A stretch of DNA of 64,000 nt. It comes from Patiria miniata. Its lineage: Eukaryota > Echinodermata > Asteroidea > Valvatida > Asterinidae. Numbering within the stretch: the first letter of the stretch is position 1; each line of letters opens with the position of its first letter. The stretch spans positions 8,985,203 through 9,049,202 of the forward strand of contig NW_024037057.1 of assembly GCF_015706575.1 (NCBI RefSeq). Reading direction: 5' to 3'. The notes under the pieces were generated by a model. That model made no database searches. It was not told where the DNA came from and saw only the letters and a list, made by a program, of their open reading frames with translations. Below are positions 1 to 13,900 of this stretch, piece by piece. A program made the translations under genes and the position numbers.

Positions 1-1126
1 AAAAACGGCAGCGAATCCAGACCCTCCCTGCCTGGGTGAATGCCACAGTCCAACTGAAACAAAACAACATGGCAAAATGGAACGATCTATTATAATACAG
101 GTACATGTATATAAAGTGGGCTCGTACCTCCTAAAATCCTCAAAATCCTACCACTCCTTGTGTTTTGGATATTAAGGGATTGAGAACATAAGTTGAATTC
201 ACATCAAATAAGTCAAAAAACGAAGCCTAAGGAAAGAATTATCATTATTTATGTGGAATACAGAAATTTGCACTCACCATGATTTTCTTGCCTTTAAATT
301 CCAGCATAATGCATGACCGCCCTACTTCTTGCCCCGCCCCCCTGCAGGATAAGAAGAAACAAGACTGAGATAAGACGACAATGAACTGCGATCACAGGCA
401 CCTGTTTTTTGTGATCATTTTCCAGTCCAAATTGTTTTTATCAATATCATTCAAAAATATTTGATTTCAGCAACCTAAAGCAGACTTCTCTTATTAATTC
501 CAATGACCCTATTTTTTGTAATCTTAGTTCAACACTTTCAGTACTCATATTTTCTAACGCATTTTACAGTTGATTCATGTGAATACGTCTTGCCGCAAAT
601 ATCATACATGCAATCATACTCATTTTTACACCAAAATTCCCCCCCCCAAAAAAAAAACCTGCCCTCTATCCACAACACCCCTGTAGTGTTGGTTTTAAAT
701 GTTGATATCTAGTTTGGAAAGTTAAGGACGTCCAGTAGCCTTAAAACAGATTTTGTTCTCTAAAAAAAGTAACAGTGCCCGTATATTACTCTCCCAATCC
801 CATGGCCATGCCCGCAATGCAATGTGGACTAAAGTTGCATGTATACTATTCCGCTATTAACCAGTTGTGATATTTCCCTATTCTGTAAATCAGACAATTA
901 ATTTCATTGATCAGCCTTCACAAAATTAACAAAAAAATCATCAGATATGTTATTCAATTATCGCTTTTTATCTTCGGTCTACGAAATGTTACATACAGCG
1001 GCCGAATGATCAGCCGATCGCTTTCTTCTGCGGGGACTTGCGTTTCGCTTCTTCTCTTGGTCGCCATTTTGGTAATCCGCGCGCGTGTGCATGGAAAATT
1101 GCGCCCTCCAGTGTTCAATATCGAAC

Positions 1127-1215
1127 TTTATTATTATTATTTTTAATGTTGAACAAAGAAATTGACTGGAGCGGGGTTCGAACCTGCAACCTCCTGTTTC
1201 GTATAAGTTTCTGTG
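1127..1215 (-). mobile_element. tRNA-derived SINE fragment, reverse orientation
   Basis: Read on the minus strand it has a good polymerase III B box (GGTTCGAACCCCGCTCC) followed by a short body and an AAT/ATA-rich tail (the TTATTATTATTA run at about 1130-1140 on plus). A similar box and downstream text recur near 29047-29130, which suggests one family. It is too degenerate at the A-box side to be a functional tRNA. Confidence 0.45.
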
Positions 1216-1779
1216 ACAATGATTAATTTATTTAAATTGATCACACAAAAGGCCTACTTAACAATTAACCAAACAATCTTCCCGCGCCACCACATTTGGG
1301 GGGGGGGGGTTATGTTCTTGTTTTGGTTTGGGATTTCTGTGTGTGTGTGGGGGGGGGGGGGGGGGTACCTTTTGATTTCTTCAAACGGTAATTGTAATTC
1401 TTGATTCAAAATCTTAAAGTTGCTCTCCCCGTACTATTTTCGGGTATTTTCTAGCTTCACCTACCCCCCACCCCCCCCCCAAAAAAAATCATAAATTGCT
1501 ATTTTTTTGCAGCAATACAAAAGTTATTGAATTGGGCATGAATTGAACAAAACAAAAACAAGTCCAACTTTTGTTATGGAATATTTACTTCACAAATTTC
1601 AAATCATTTTTATGGGTCAATTCAAGACGTGATCATTAAACATTAGGTCGATCCTTGCACTTGTTGTCATTGCGCGAGCAACAACACAAAGACAGCTTAT
1701 AACATGTATGCTTCCGCCAACAGAAATTAGAGCGACTACTCTACTCTGGTATTTAACCTGATCGCTAGCCGCATTTTCC

Positions 1780-1823
1780 CACACCGCGCTCCGGCTCCGC
1801 CCGGCACACACACGGAGCAGAAA
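1780..1823 (+). promoter_or_regulatory. GC-rich proximal promoter / 5' UTR of the first receptor
   Basis: The 40 bases before the start codon are locally GC-rich and contain a GC-box-like CTCCGCCCGG (about 1795-1804). The start codon at 1824 has A at -3 and G at +4, a good eukaryotic initiation context. No TATA box is evident. The transcription start cannot be placed from sequence alone. Confidence 0.35.
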
Positions 1824-1902
1824 ATGGCAAACGGGATTCATATCGTGTCGATGGGACTTCTCCTAGCGATGTCAAACCTCTACTGGGCTACCGTTTTGGG
1901 AG
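1824..1902 (+). CDS. Exon 1: signal peptide
   Basis: The 26-codon exon encodes [20 protein letters not shown] and a few further residues: short polar start, hydrophobic core (GLLLAM), then small residues typical of a signal peptidase site (ATVLGG). It ends in phase 1 at GGAG|GTAAGG and joins the phase-1 acceptor at 7630 to read ...LGGFLDC. The start was chosen because it is the first ATG of a signal peptide and has a strong initiation context. Confidence 0.7.
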
Positions 1903-4900
1903 GTAAGGCAACTCTATACTTTTTTTTTGCAGCGTTTTGGGTGTGTTTTTGTGTGTGTTCGAGAACAAGCCTCACCCGTATGAGCGGCCTGCAAACATTA
2001 TATCCCGCGTTCGAGTTAAACAAATAGACAGTACGGAATAGGAAAGAATGTTGCATCCTATGGCCCACTCAGTGATGACAGTCAGAATCAATCACTGCAA
2101 AAATATTCAAAAGGCATGAATCTGGGACTAAGAAACATTTCCAATTTGGTTAGAAAAAACCTTTAAGATGCACTCGACTCTCCTTAGACTTCGTACACAA
2201 CCAAATAAGTGGCGTCTGGATACTACATTCTTTCTACGTCGGTAAAAACCAGGCAGTCCGGCTGAGTGAGGTGGACCGTGAATTAGGGTCCGCACAAAAA
2301 GAATCACCGTTGGAAATGCCTTCTTTCGTTGATTACTTCAAAATGACAGCTTCCCAGAAGGAATAATTTCACAGAGAGTTTAGTTCCCTTACTATCTTTC
2401 AACCAAGTTTGTTTTTCAACAATAATTACGCCAGTTACTTTTCGGATGGCTGCAAATGATGGACTATAGCTTTAACTCGAGATCTATAACAACTTACCGA
2501 TACTGGAAATACCTTTGCTTGTCCGGATTCGAGGTTTGGAAAAAAACCACATTGTGCTAGCATGTCCTTTCAATAAATAAACAGGATGATGCACCAATTC
2601 ATGAACCTGGTTGCGTCCGTTGAGTTCCCGGTCGGCGTCGAAGTTCAGTTCCGCTGGGCAAGTTGCAATGGGGAAGTACATGTACAGTTGATGGTTTATC
2701 ACTCTTTTTTGCTTCCTCAGTATACAAAGAAGTGTAATAATATATTTGTATAACTTGCAAATCGACACCGCTTCCTTCGTAACTGGATGAGGCTTCGCAA
2801 TCGTCGAGGCCGGGGAAAGCAGGTCATTCGTGCAACTTTCCAGCATTCGCGGGCACACACACTAGTTGCCTAACCTTAGGAACATGGGTTTAGATACCTT
2901 GTTTGATGCGATTGGACGCATTCTTGCGGAGATACAGATTGTAGTTAAATGTTAGATAATAGCAGATGCTTATTCGCATAATTATTACGCACAAAATCTA
3001 CAACTTAGTCATTGAGAAATAGTCTTAATAAATTTGTTGTCCCCCAAACACGGTCTAGGCACCCCGATTAATACGTTTAGACGAAAACCTGCAGAGTTTA
3101 TAGAAAACTTATATTTTACCATATGGCGGTAGCGTTTTTGCATATTTTACTGTTTAAAAAAAACAATGCTCAAATTAAGGGTGGCAAGGTGGCACCCGTC
3201 GGAATATCGATCTACAAGGTCTAAATGACAAGAAAATGCAGACATATTTTTTGCGGACCCTAATTCTCAGTCCACCTCCAAATTGGGGTGTGACAGCCGA
3301 ACTATATGCCCACGTTTTCTGTTACTCCTTAAGATATTTCAGTAATTCGTTTTTCAAACATAAGACAGTCAGGGTCCCTAAATATGTTCACACACAAAAA
3401 TCAAAAGTAAGCAGATAAGAAACGTATAATTCAACTCTTTGTTATAGTCTGATCTCCTGTTGTTTTTTTATTGTATTGTTAATTGTCTTGTAATACGTCA
3501 CTTGTCTTTACTTTGTACATCTATGCTTAATTTCTATAACTAACTATAATTAGCCGTGATAGGGAAAGGGGGATAAACCTTTGGCTTCTCCTAGCCCTAT
3601 TTTTTTGTTACATTAAAAAAACTAAGCTTTAATCCCTGACGATGTAAGAATCTTATACTGCCTATCTGTTTCTAAACGGAATCATTTAATGTCGACGTAC
3701 TTTGTTTGAGTCGAATCTTCATGTTATGATCCTGAACTCCCACTTACAGCGGTCACGCAGTGTTTGCAATTTAATAATGAAATAACCCCGGCCCTGGTCA
3801 TCCTTGACTGAACTAAAAAAAAAATGCATTGAAGTTAATCCATATGTTTGATTGAGATTTTAACGTCCTTTATTTGCGTATAGTCACTCGGGCGTTGCTG
3901 AGAGCTACCAGCTAAAAAAATACACCTGTTATACTCCGCAGGTACTACAGGTTTTTAGATTACCCTTTCATGGTAGGAACGTCCCGTACAAATTTCCTGG
4001 TTCCTATCATACTGTGTAAGCGGTGCATTCCATTATTTCACAGTAATTGCGAGGGTTTGAAGTTGTTGTTTTTTATATGTGTGTCAAGGCTAGAAATGTA
4101 ATTTGATGCCAAAGCGCAATACTGAATCTTTGTTAGTTACACTTGAATCTGGCCATGACCATTTAGAAGAGCTAAAATTAATAACTGCTTGATTTTTTCT
4201 TTAATTCATTCGTTTACGCCTGATTGTCTACCCAGAGAACCTTGTAAGTTAATGGGTTTGTTTTTATTTTACTTTAGCACAGAGTTGTCCATATTTTGGA
4301 TAAAGATAAACCGGTAGTCTATGAAGCGAACTGTACTTATACGTGTTGGAATGCAAGATAGCATACAGGGGTAAATTTGATCTCGATTTCGTGTAATATT
4401 ATATGTAACAAAATGCCCACTTTTAAATGTACATGTAGACAAATTTTGTTTCGACAATACGACGTTTTGCCCAAAATTCAGCACAAACACAATTAAGGCC
4501 ACGTGCAACTTAAGGATCTGGCTACAAACTCAAAATATATTAAAACAACACGAGAAACTGAGACTCATAGTTCACATATTTCTTGAATTGCGAAAGAGTT
4601 GAAGCAGATACGAGAGACAATAAGATTATTGGGTAATGCGTTCCATAGAGGCAGTACAAGGAACTGAAGGGATTGTGTGGATTCTTACGAATACATTTTT
4701 TTTCTTTCTTTATATACCCCGTATGTCTAATGCATGTACATAACCACTGCTCGAGTCTCCTTAACAGAAGGCAATTCTTTTCAAGGAGTATTATCTTTGT
4801 TCTTGTAAGTGAGCCATATCCAAATGTGTTTGCGTAAGTCCATCTGGAAGACCATGCATTCCACTTACCAGCTATTTAGGTTTGGCTTGGTATTTACACA

Positions 4901-7900
4901 CATGTCTAATGTCTACGCTACAGCATCAAGGCAAATTTGAACATGTCCGCGTACACGTTTTCTCATGTATCGTCTTTCTTGCCGAAGTCACGAGTTGGCC
5001 GCGGTTGGCCGCGGTTGGCCGGGCTCACCAGACGTTATAGCGCACGAAGGCGTGCATGAAGACAAAGACATGGTAATGTATTCTCATGGCTGTCTCTGCT
5101 TGAAAATTAAGTTAGGCCCCGGAAACTATTTCATTCGTGTTTCTAAGAAAGCAACCCTAATTAAATTTGAAAAAAAGTGCATTTAGCCTACGGTTCAAAG
5201 GACACATACAACAAGAAAAACATTCGTGGATTTCAGGGACCTATACGAAGAGATAGTTTGATTTGCTCCTTTGCCAAAAATAATTTGAACATTTTTCTTT
5301 CATGAGATCATAATATCTTTGTTTTTGTAATGTTTTTATCGGGAAGCACACATGATTATGTTATGTTTGTTCAGTGCATGGTTTGGCTATTATTGATTTT
5401 TTTTCACGGCTGCACTTTGTGAAGTCGATGGGGGTAACAGTAGGATGTGATAAAGAACAAAAAAGAGCGGGGTTAACAATTTTTGAGGAGATTTATACTT
5501 GCACAAGTATTTTGCAACGACGTAATGAAAATGATAGGGTTGTAGCAATCAAGGGCGGATCCAGGGGGGGGGGGGGGCCTAAGGGGGCCATGCCCCCCCC
5601 CCCCCCCCAAACGAGACCAATTTTTTTTTTTATGTGACATCGCAATAAAGGCAGGCAATGAGTACACCACCATCTTTTCCTAAAAAAAACATTGGTTAAA
5701 GTGGTCAGAAATTGCCTCAGATCGCACCACAGAGCATCTAGAATCCAAAAAAAATTCGGGGCCCTTAAGCGGGCCCCGAACCCTATGCTGTAATTTTTGA
5801 CCCACTTTTTGGGGGGTCCAAAAAATGTTTGGGCCCCCCCTAAAAAAATTGTGTTCTGGATCCGCCCTTGGTAGCAATAGGTTGCATTAAGCGCGCAAGG
5901 CAGGCAAACGAACAGGGACATTTCTTTGTAAAAATCAATTTCATTCAACATATGGGTTTGTATCGACCTGAATTGTACGCTTAGTCACCATGGCAATGAA
6001 GGTGAATGCGACCCAGATTTAAAGTAACTTTTTGCAAGGAGCAATTAGCCAAATTTCATTGCCCCAAGAGCTTTCGTCTGTGCATGGAATTCAGTGCGTT
6101 CTTTGTCACATTCGTTCATGAGCATCACCTTCGCCTACAAATTACAAAATCGGTTATTGCAATCCAATCATGCAGCTGAAGTTTAATTTATTAAAATTTC
6201 TTTTCTCTCAATCATGGCGCGAAAAGAGTATTTGTCTTCTAAGATTGTTCGGCGTTAAAGAAAAAGAATTTGAGATGTGTTCATCAATTCGGAAGGATTG
6301 TAGAGCAGTTGGTCTATTTGATAAGCGCACATTCTTGTATAATTTGAGCTTTCAAAGTGTTTGTCTCCGAAACTTTGCATAATTGTTTTTCACCGCAGTT
6401 TAATAATCATTATAATAATACTTAATTATAATAATCACTATTATTATTAATGGTACAAAAATTCAGCTGCATCCAGTGACCTTAATATTATTATTGTTTG
6501 GAGTAAACCTTGTCAACATATTATGATATCCATTTTTTTTATTTGCATGTCGTAATTTTTCTGTCTTCCAAAAAAACCACTCTGCCAATAAATTAGCAGA
6601 ATGAGCCATTCGATATTGACAAATCGTGTTCAGTGTAACTTTAGTGCCTCCGATGTTTTTGCTCAAATACGCAGATTAAATTCATACCTGCGTGAGACAG
6701 ATCTAGCATGTGATTCACACAAAAATGGCACGAACATTATAGGATGTACGGTACATCTATGATATCAGTGTCGGGACCCCACAAAATGGGACTTGTGGAC
6801 AAAATGTTCACATTTACGTTTTCACACGCAGAAGCAGACAGAAAATTTGCACCTTATTTTAAATATATCTCTCAGTTTGAAACCTTAATTCATGCACATT
6901 ATCATCTATATGAAAAGTGGGTTGTTTTTGCTGCGTTTATTGTGAAAAGTTCTGTTAAAAGGGCCTTTTACTATAAACTAGCTCTGGCGACTTGTGCCTC
7001 ATTTTGTAAGATTGGGTCACATATTAAAATATTTGATGTGCTTGGTTGCGTAACAGCGCAAAACACAGACACTGTATTGCACCAAGGCTAACAGAAAGCT
7101 TTCACATGACTTCCTGTACTGAAATTACAAAATTAATGCATAAATTATGATGTGAAGGGAAGGACGGGGATTTTTACAGCCTATATTCGCTGACTGTGTA
7201 TAGAATAATGAAGGTTTGTAATGCATGACCGGCTGTTGAGATCATAATTAGATCTCAGCAGGCCGACAAAGGGTTACATGAATATGAACAGAAATTTACA
7301 AGAAAGAACCGTTTTGGAGGATTTTTGTGTTGCAGTAATTTATAAAGATCGTCCCTTGTGCCCCGAACAAAAATCTTTCTTGTTTTGACGTCATCGGCAA
7401 AATGATGCATAGCTTGCCCGTCCCTTGGGATGAACACTTTATTGGTGAAACCCATCGAGTTCCCCTTTAAAAAATGAGGCCCCCTTAGTGCCCCTAAATT
7501 GGACCGCCGGTGGCCCCCTCTTGAAAATGAGGCCCTCAAGTGTCCTTGTATGGGCCTACATAACCCTAGTTACTTTGCATTGGTACGTGACTCTCATTTT
7601 TGTTGTAACCCCTTCCCATTTTGAATCAGGTTTTCTGGATTGCTTCGACCCAGTGACGCTGGAGTATCACGGCACGGCGTCTGTGGCTTACCCGAGGGTA
7701 GGGAGCATTGGGCCGTGTCTCCCCTGGGTAAATGTCACCGAACAGGGCTTCGATCATGCGGACTTCCCTCAGGCGGGTAGGTATAACAAACACGCACAGA
7801 CACACACAGAATCGATTTGTCTCAATCGTCTTGTTTTACAGTGATTGGAATATCATTCGCCTTAGGCTAAAGAGACGCATGTGTGCAGATGTTTGCGGAA

Positions 7901-10900
7901 TTTATTTCTTATGATAATTTGGATGTTCGAATCAACTTTCCCAATTGAATATGAATTGAAATTAGAAAACAATTAAAGCAGTGACTTCATTTTACCAAGA
8001 CAATAAAACTAGTTTTGTTTCAAGCATTTTACCTGCAGGCAGTTAAAACAACTAAAAATGTATTTGGTTTGCTATTGTTTTAGCACTAAACTATGATGCA
8101 CACGAAATGTTAAACTGACGTCTGTGTAATTCGCCTGGTTTCAGCAACTCAACAACAAACTCTTAAAACAGCTCGATATTCACCTTATTTTCTATTCAAA
8201 GAGGTTTTCCACGCTCAAGAAAAACCGACAAATAACAAAAACCAGTTTTTCGTTTTACTTGGAAATATTGAGTGCCTCATTCCAGTCCAAGCAAATGTGT
8301 ATTTTCACTTAATTACCGGTCGCTAATGCATCACCTGGAGTCAAGACTAGCATTTGCATTCTGAAATAGACTCACAAAAACCAGCAGTTATCAAAGATCA
8401 AATCACCACATCAGCCTTCTTGCACACTGATTAAAACAGCAGCCGCCATAATGCGTATGCTTGCAGTTTTATTGAAACAGATGTTCGCAGTTGTGCCGAG
8501 CGTTATTCAAATTAAAATCATTCCTGTGGAATGACTTGCAAATGGGCGCCCGATTTAAAAGTTGCTTTGCAAATTTCTAAGCCCGTGGTACGTAGGCTAC
8601 GCCCCCCTCCCCCAAAAAAATGTTGACAAGAAATCGCCGCTCCTGCAGGTGTTTGAGACCAGATACCGACGAAAACACCTAACGAAAAGACTCATTTTAC
8701 ACGCTCGCCTGTCCTAGAAAGATCACCTTCCCTCCCGCTAGCCCCGGGCACCATATATCAAGATGCAACCAACTGCTTCATTCGATCTTCTCTCAAATCC
8801 AATCCCGTTTAAATCACAAAAGCCAAGGTTCATGAGCTGCACGATCACATCTTTGGCCCAAATCACCGGATATTACGCCGATTCTGTGTGTGGGTTGTGG
8901 ATGTGTGTCCCTCTGGCACGACGTACGGCAATCAAAAGAGGTCATTATTCAATCTACCTTGTCGATTGAGGTTGACATGTACGAAGAGTCTCTATCGAGA
9001 CCTGTTAAGATTTTAATAGTTGCGGAGATACAAGGCGTTTTTAGGTTTGTGGGTCAAAGTTAAGCTGAAACCGCTTGTAGCTAACGTGTGGAAATCGAGT
9101 TAAACGCCGCTTAAATCCTATTTAACTTGTACAAAATAGGTGACAATAAGCCTAAGTCTTTTCTCTCGTCTAAAATTCTACCCTTGTGGATGTGCAGAAT
9201 AAATACGAGAAGAATTGGTTTCACAGGTATTAGGTCTGCCTTTGTGCCTATTTTACCGCAAAAGAGTTGCAACGCATACGCCAAAAGATCTTTTGACCTG
9301 TGCTCCATTTCTTGAGAAATGTGGCACAAAAAATGCTTGGCATATTTACTTGCTGAGAAATATTGGCAAGGAACAGTTCAAGCAATAAATGTCACACATG
9401 ACACTTTGCAAAATAAATTAGGGAGAGTTTACTATTGTCATTTGCACGGACGAAGATGCTGCAAGAATTTAGGGGTGCGTATACGGGTAGTACGGGAACC
9501 GGGTATCTGATTGGAAAAAAACCGCTGGTACTCAGGGACCTGTTTAAGAAACGCAACCCCAAATTTCAAATCTCGGATGTTGATGTCCAGATTTGTTTAT
9601 AAAAGTCCGCACGGTAACACTGCCACATCCGATCGGCGCGTCAATACAGCAAGGTACAAGTGTACATAGTGAGCTTTAAAGCTTTATGGTGAACTTTCGC
9701 GAATGTGGTGAACATGAAATATGTTTTGTTTTCCCATGTTGCCTGGTTTTCATTTTGAAACATTTCCCGCCAGAATTGACATTCCAAACCTTCTTTTTCA
9801 TTGTCTGAGAAATCACTAAGTAATTTGTAAAGTTGGTTTATAAGGGTACCGGTGTCATATGAAAATCGGACTCGTATGAAAATCGGACTCTTTTTCCCTT
9901 TTATTGGTTAAACCCTCTCACGTGACCGGTCCCTCTCCAAATTATCTATGCATGAGCATGCGCAATACCACCAATGAGTCGTATTTCATAAAGCCTAAAT
10001 TCATGCTACACCGGATCCCATAATCTGGAACCGGTTCCTGACATCAGCGGTCGGGTACACGGATACCCGATTCCGATTTTAGAGCCCCGACCAGAAACAT
10101 CTCCATCGATCGAAGCCGTCAAGGCGATCCCCATCGGAGAATGCCTTCTGAAAGCTAGGCAAACACATTGCACTTTCCTTTAATTGCTTTCTGGGATCGT
10201 GGAAATGATAAAGCAACATTGACCGCGCACTTATTCCCACAAGTATATTGCTGTTCCTTGTCGCAATTGCTGTGTTTGCAAACCATATACGACACAAGAT
10301 ATACTTGCTTTATTTTTGTATAAAAGGGGAAAAAACGCTTCTCTGCATCAACGATTATATTGAAGGACTAATTTCCTAGGAAAGTGACCTGGTTAATCGA
10401 GATGAATGTTAGTAAGTCAGTGACTGGCAAAAGTGCAACAGCTAAAATGGGTTTTTAGACTGCAACCTGTGGAAAAATACGACTACTTTATTCAGAAACA
10501 CTGCCGCAAAATTTTAGTCAGGCCTTGATGGTAACTGCTCCAGGTAATGGGAAAATGTCACGAAGCTGGCCAGTGATGGATATCGCCTACCCGTTATTCA
10601 AATCAAGATAAGGTTTCATTCTTGGCATAAAGCGCGGTGCTTTTTTTGCGACATCGGAAGATTGATTTTGTCCGTTGTACTCCATTAGCCGTTATGGGAG
10701 GACGTTTCCGGTATTCAGTGTCTTAAAAGCTTAATAGAGTCAGTCGCCTTTTCTTTTAATTGATAGCATTAATAACCCTAATGTGACAACTCACTAATTG
10801 CCTTTTCGGATCAGTTTCTCGAGCGGATTTCGCATTTTGTAAGTTGAGCCAAGTCTCACGCGGGCATTCAAAGAATACAGTCGCCACTACCATGAACTAG

Positions 10901-13900
10901 CAAGCCTACTAATAAGAAAGATCATTAGAAACAATGCCATGCGTGTACTGGGAACGTTTACATGTGGGATAAATGCCACAAGTGGCGTTAATAAAGAGGA
11001 CGCCTTATGCCTTTCAGAATTTGGGGAAGGCCAGAAAACGAGACTAGCACTTGATCCTTAAAACCCATTATTTTAATGGAGATACCTCTATTTCCAGACA
11101 TGCCAATTCACCAATTACTCCAAATGTAGAGATATATCTATTTTCAAATAGAGAAAAAAAATGGAAATAAAGATATTGCTATTTCAAAAAGAGATATCTA
11201 ATAGAAGTAGAGATTTATCTATTTTATGATGCCTCGATTAGATAAAGAGATATTTCTATTATCCAATAGAGATATATATCTATCAGAAATAGAGATATTG
11301 CTATCTCAAAATAGAAATCTCGATTGAAAATAGAGAAAGTTCTATTTTAAATACTCAATTAAAAATAGATATATCTCTAATATCAAATGGAAATACATGT
11401 ATAGGCTATCTGTTAGAAATAGATGTATTTTTATTTAACACAATATCTCCATTAGAAAGATATTTGTATTTTAAAAAGAGATATCTCTATTAGAAATACA
11501 ATGCAGGTACGGATGTCTCTGTTTAAAGTTTCAATGTTAACTTTGCACGCAATCAAATGAGTGCCCAAGTCTCCCCTGCCCAATTACGCTACTTGACGTC
11601 GCTGTGTGGATTTTCATCGGGCACACTGGCAGCATTGTCCAACTCACATCAAAGTCTCCAGATTCACTTATGGGGTTTTGTAGTATAATGATACACGGTA
11701 GTCCGTGACCAAAAGGCCCTTGACATTCACCGCTGAACGTAAGGTCGCGAGACTTAACGCTCTGTTGAACAACTAGGAATCAGTTATTGTGTTGCCCTGG
11801 TTTACCGGTTGCCTTTATAGCAAAGATAACATCAAATTCCGTCCGGACCCAGCATATTATCAATCTTTTTTTTGGCCTTGGCGGCTAAAAGCCTATTCAA
11901 GTATCAAAGTGGCCTTCGTATTCTTCGTCGACAAGAAATGCACTTAAGTTTAATCGTCGTCAACACTCTGCGGTACCATTCTAATTTCAATATGTTCTAT
12001 GATATAATATGCCACGGCCATTGAAAAGATATATACGCGCTACAACTTACTTCTAGTAAAATAAACCAGCAAAACATTTAAAAAGTAAATTTGAAACCTA
12101 TAAAAGAATACACTCTAAAAACTTTTTAGCAATTAAACACTATCTTGCTATAACTTTGTAAACATGCTTAGATGATATGTGTCCAACTCCTAAACATCAA
12201 TGTTTAATAGCTAAACACTATCCATCCTTACTCTAAACATATTTAGTATTTAAACATGTTTACAAACTAATAGCAAAAAAGTGTTTAGAAAAGTGTTTAA
12301 TTGCTAAACAAAGTTTTTGCAGTGTAAATTGTTTTAAAAAATGCATGTGCCAAACATGTTTGTCCACGGACAGCTTTATTCCATCCGCTTGACTTAGACT
12401 TACACGTCAACAATAGTGATTTTGGTGGCTTGTATTCAATTAGCATAATATCACTATTGCGAATTTTTAAAGAGTTTTTTCACCACGTATTGCTAAAGAG
12501 CTATACTTCACTAAAAAAAAAAACCAGTTCAAGTAAGTTAAGTAAGTAGGTTAAAATTCCTGTCAAAAGTGGGTTTCCTTCTTTTCGCACCACCGTGTAT
12601 TTGGAACTGTAAAGTCACCTGAAGTGATTCTCCTTTCAAGTTTTCCTTCAAGATTAAAAGCGATACAAATGCCTTGTCACGCTCGATACCCCCTCAAGGC
12701 CTAGAATGATCGACAGCCGCCTAATAAACCAAATTGACTTTGCTTTAAAAAAAAAAGTGTTCCTTTTGTTGACTTTCGATTAAATGGACGGTTTTAATAT
12801 TTATTGATGCTTGTCCGCGCCAAAATGGACTGACTTAGGTCCGTGTTTTAATTTGGCTCCCCATATATGGTTGAAGTCCCTCACGACAGGTTTGGCTGAA
12901 ACCTCGCGAAGTAGAGCCACGAGTCGGTACAAAAATAGCAAGCAACGTGGGTTCAATTTCTGCTAAGAAGTATTTATTCAGCACAGAATTCGCTAAGAAC
13001 AGAAAACATTTGCTTTATAGCAAGAACAGATTTTGACCAGCCAAAATGCCATGCAAGTTACATTGCTTGTGACAGGTACTCGGCCGATTTCGGCTTAGTA
13101 CGTACAACTAAGCAATCTTGTTGGCCTCGCTGCTCCATGAGATTGAGCCCAGCAGTAAGCCATCTCCCGTGATACATCACACGCGGTACCAGATTTATCC
13201 CTGTTTACTTCATTGGCGGATCCAGGGGGGTGCTACGGGGGCGTGCGCCCCCCCCCCCCGGCAGTGACCAACATTTTGTAAAATAAGGCAATTTTTCACT
13301 CGAATGAGCCGTTGCGCCCCCCCCCCCCCCGGCACGAACCTCTCTGGATCCGCCACTGCACTTCGGACTCTGGTTTCATCAAATCCGCTTGATTTCCCCG
13401 TGGGCAGTGTCAAATAGGCTAAGACCTCTTCACAATTACCGCTGTCTCTTTTGCTGTGGAAGTCCATACATTTATTTCAGTCATTTCTACAAGGCTGTCG
13501 ATACGTGTAAGGCAGTACAGTAAAGACCTATTTATACCTAAGGTATTCCACGCAAGTAAAGAAAATTGAAGGCGCTTGTACAGTTTTGCGCTGCGCGCGC
13601 ACATTCCGCACGTTAGAAGCAGTGTGCATGTATAATTTTACATCACAATTCTGAGCGATTTGTGCAAGTTATCGCGCAGTGAATATGATTCTGGCCAATC
13701 AGTCCAAGGTAATGACGTTTGGAGCTTATCACCCTTTAAAAACCTTTACATATTTTTGCCAAAATGTACAATTTTTACGTGGAGTGCTGTGGCCTCGTGG
13801 TCCGGAGCACCGAGCTCGTGGTCTGCCGGTACCGGTTCGAGTCCAGTCTGGGGTTATGGTGCGTGTTCCTAGGCTATACACTTTCACTTTATCACTCATT

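Larger units (their letters stand above)
1..1823. other. 5' flank with a SINE and G-rich runs; no gene seen
   Basis: No convincing exon is visible before the start codon at 1824. The stretch holds poly-purine and poly-G runs (about 1299-1309 and 1349-1366) and a SINE-like piece near 1127-1215. The short open frames here are low-complexity or SINE-derived. Confidence 0.5.
1903..7629 (+). other. Intron 1 of the first receptor; mostly repeats
   Basis: 5.7 kb with no exon on the sense strand that I recognise. It contains a candidate antisense exon (2498-2653), a hAT-like MITE (5550-5870), a short tandem GGTTGGCCGC repeat near 4996-5020 and an AT-rich TAATAAT tract near 6400-6450. The rest is unique-looking AT-rich DNA. 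Confidence 0.6.

Noticed and set aside
5493-5951. 152-residue minus-strand open frame
   Set aside because: It lies across the hAT-like MITE and its G/C runs; proline/glycine runs are artefacts of those runs.
7255-7539. 94-residue minus-strand frame with faint resemblance to a retroelement protein
   Set aside because: Too short and too weak to name a family; no repeats at its ends or other element parts nearby.
13780-13850. Possible tRNA gene
   Set aside because: A and B boxes are present, but there is no complete cloverleaf and the body continues as a SINE. The same applies to boxes near 1165, 29090 and 31690.
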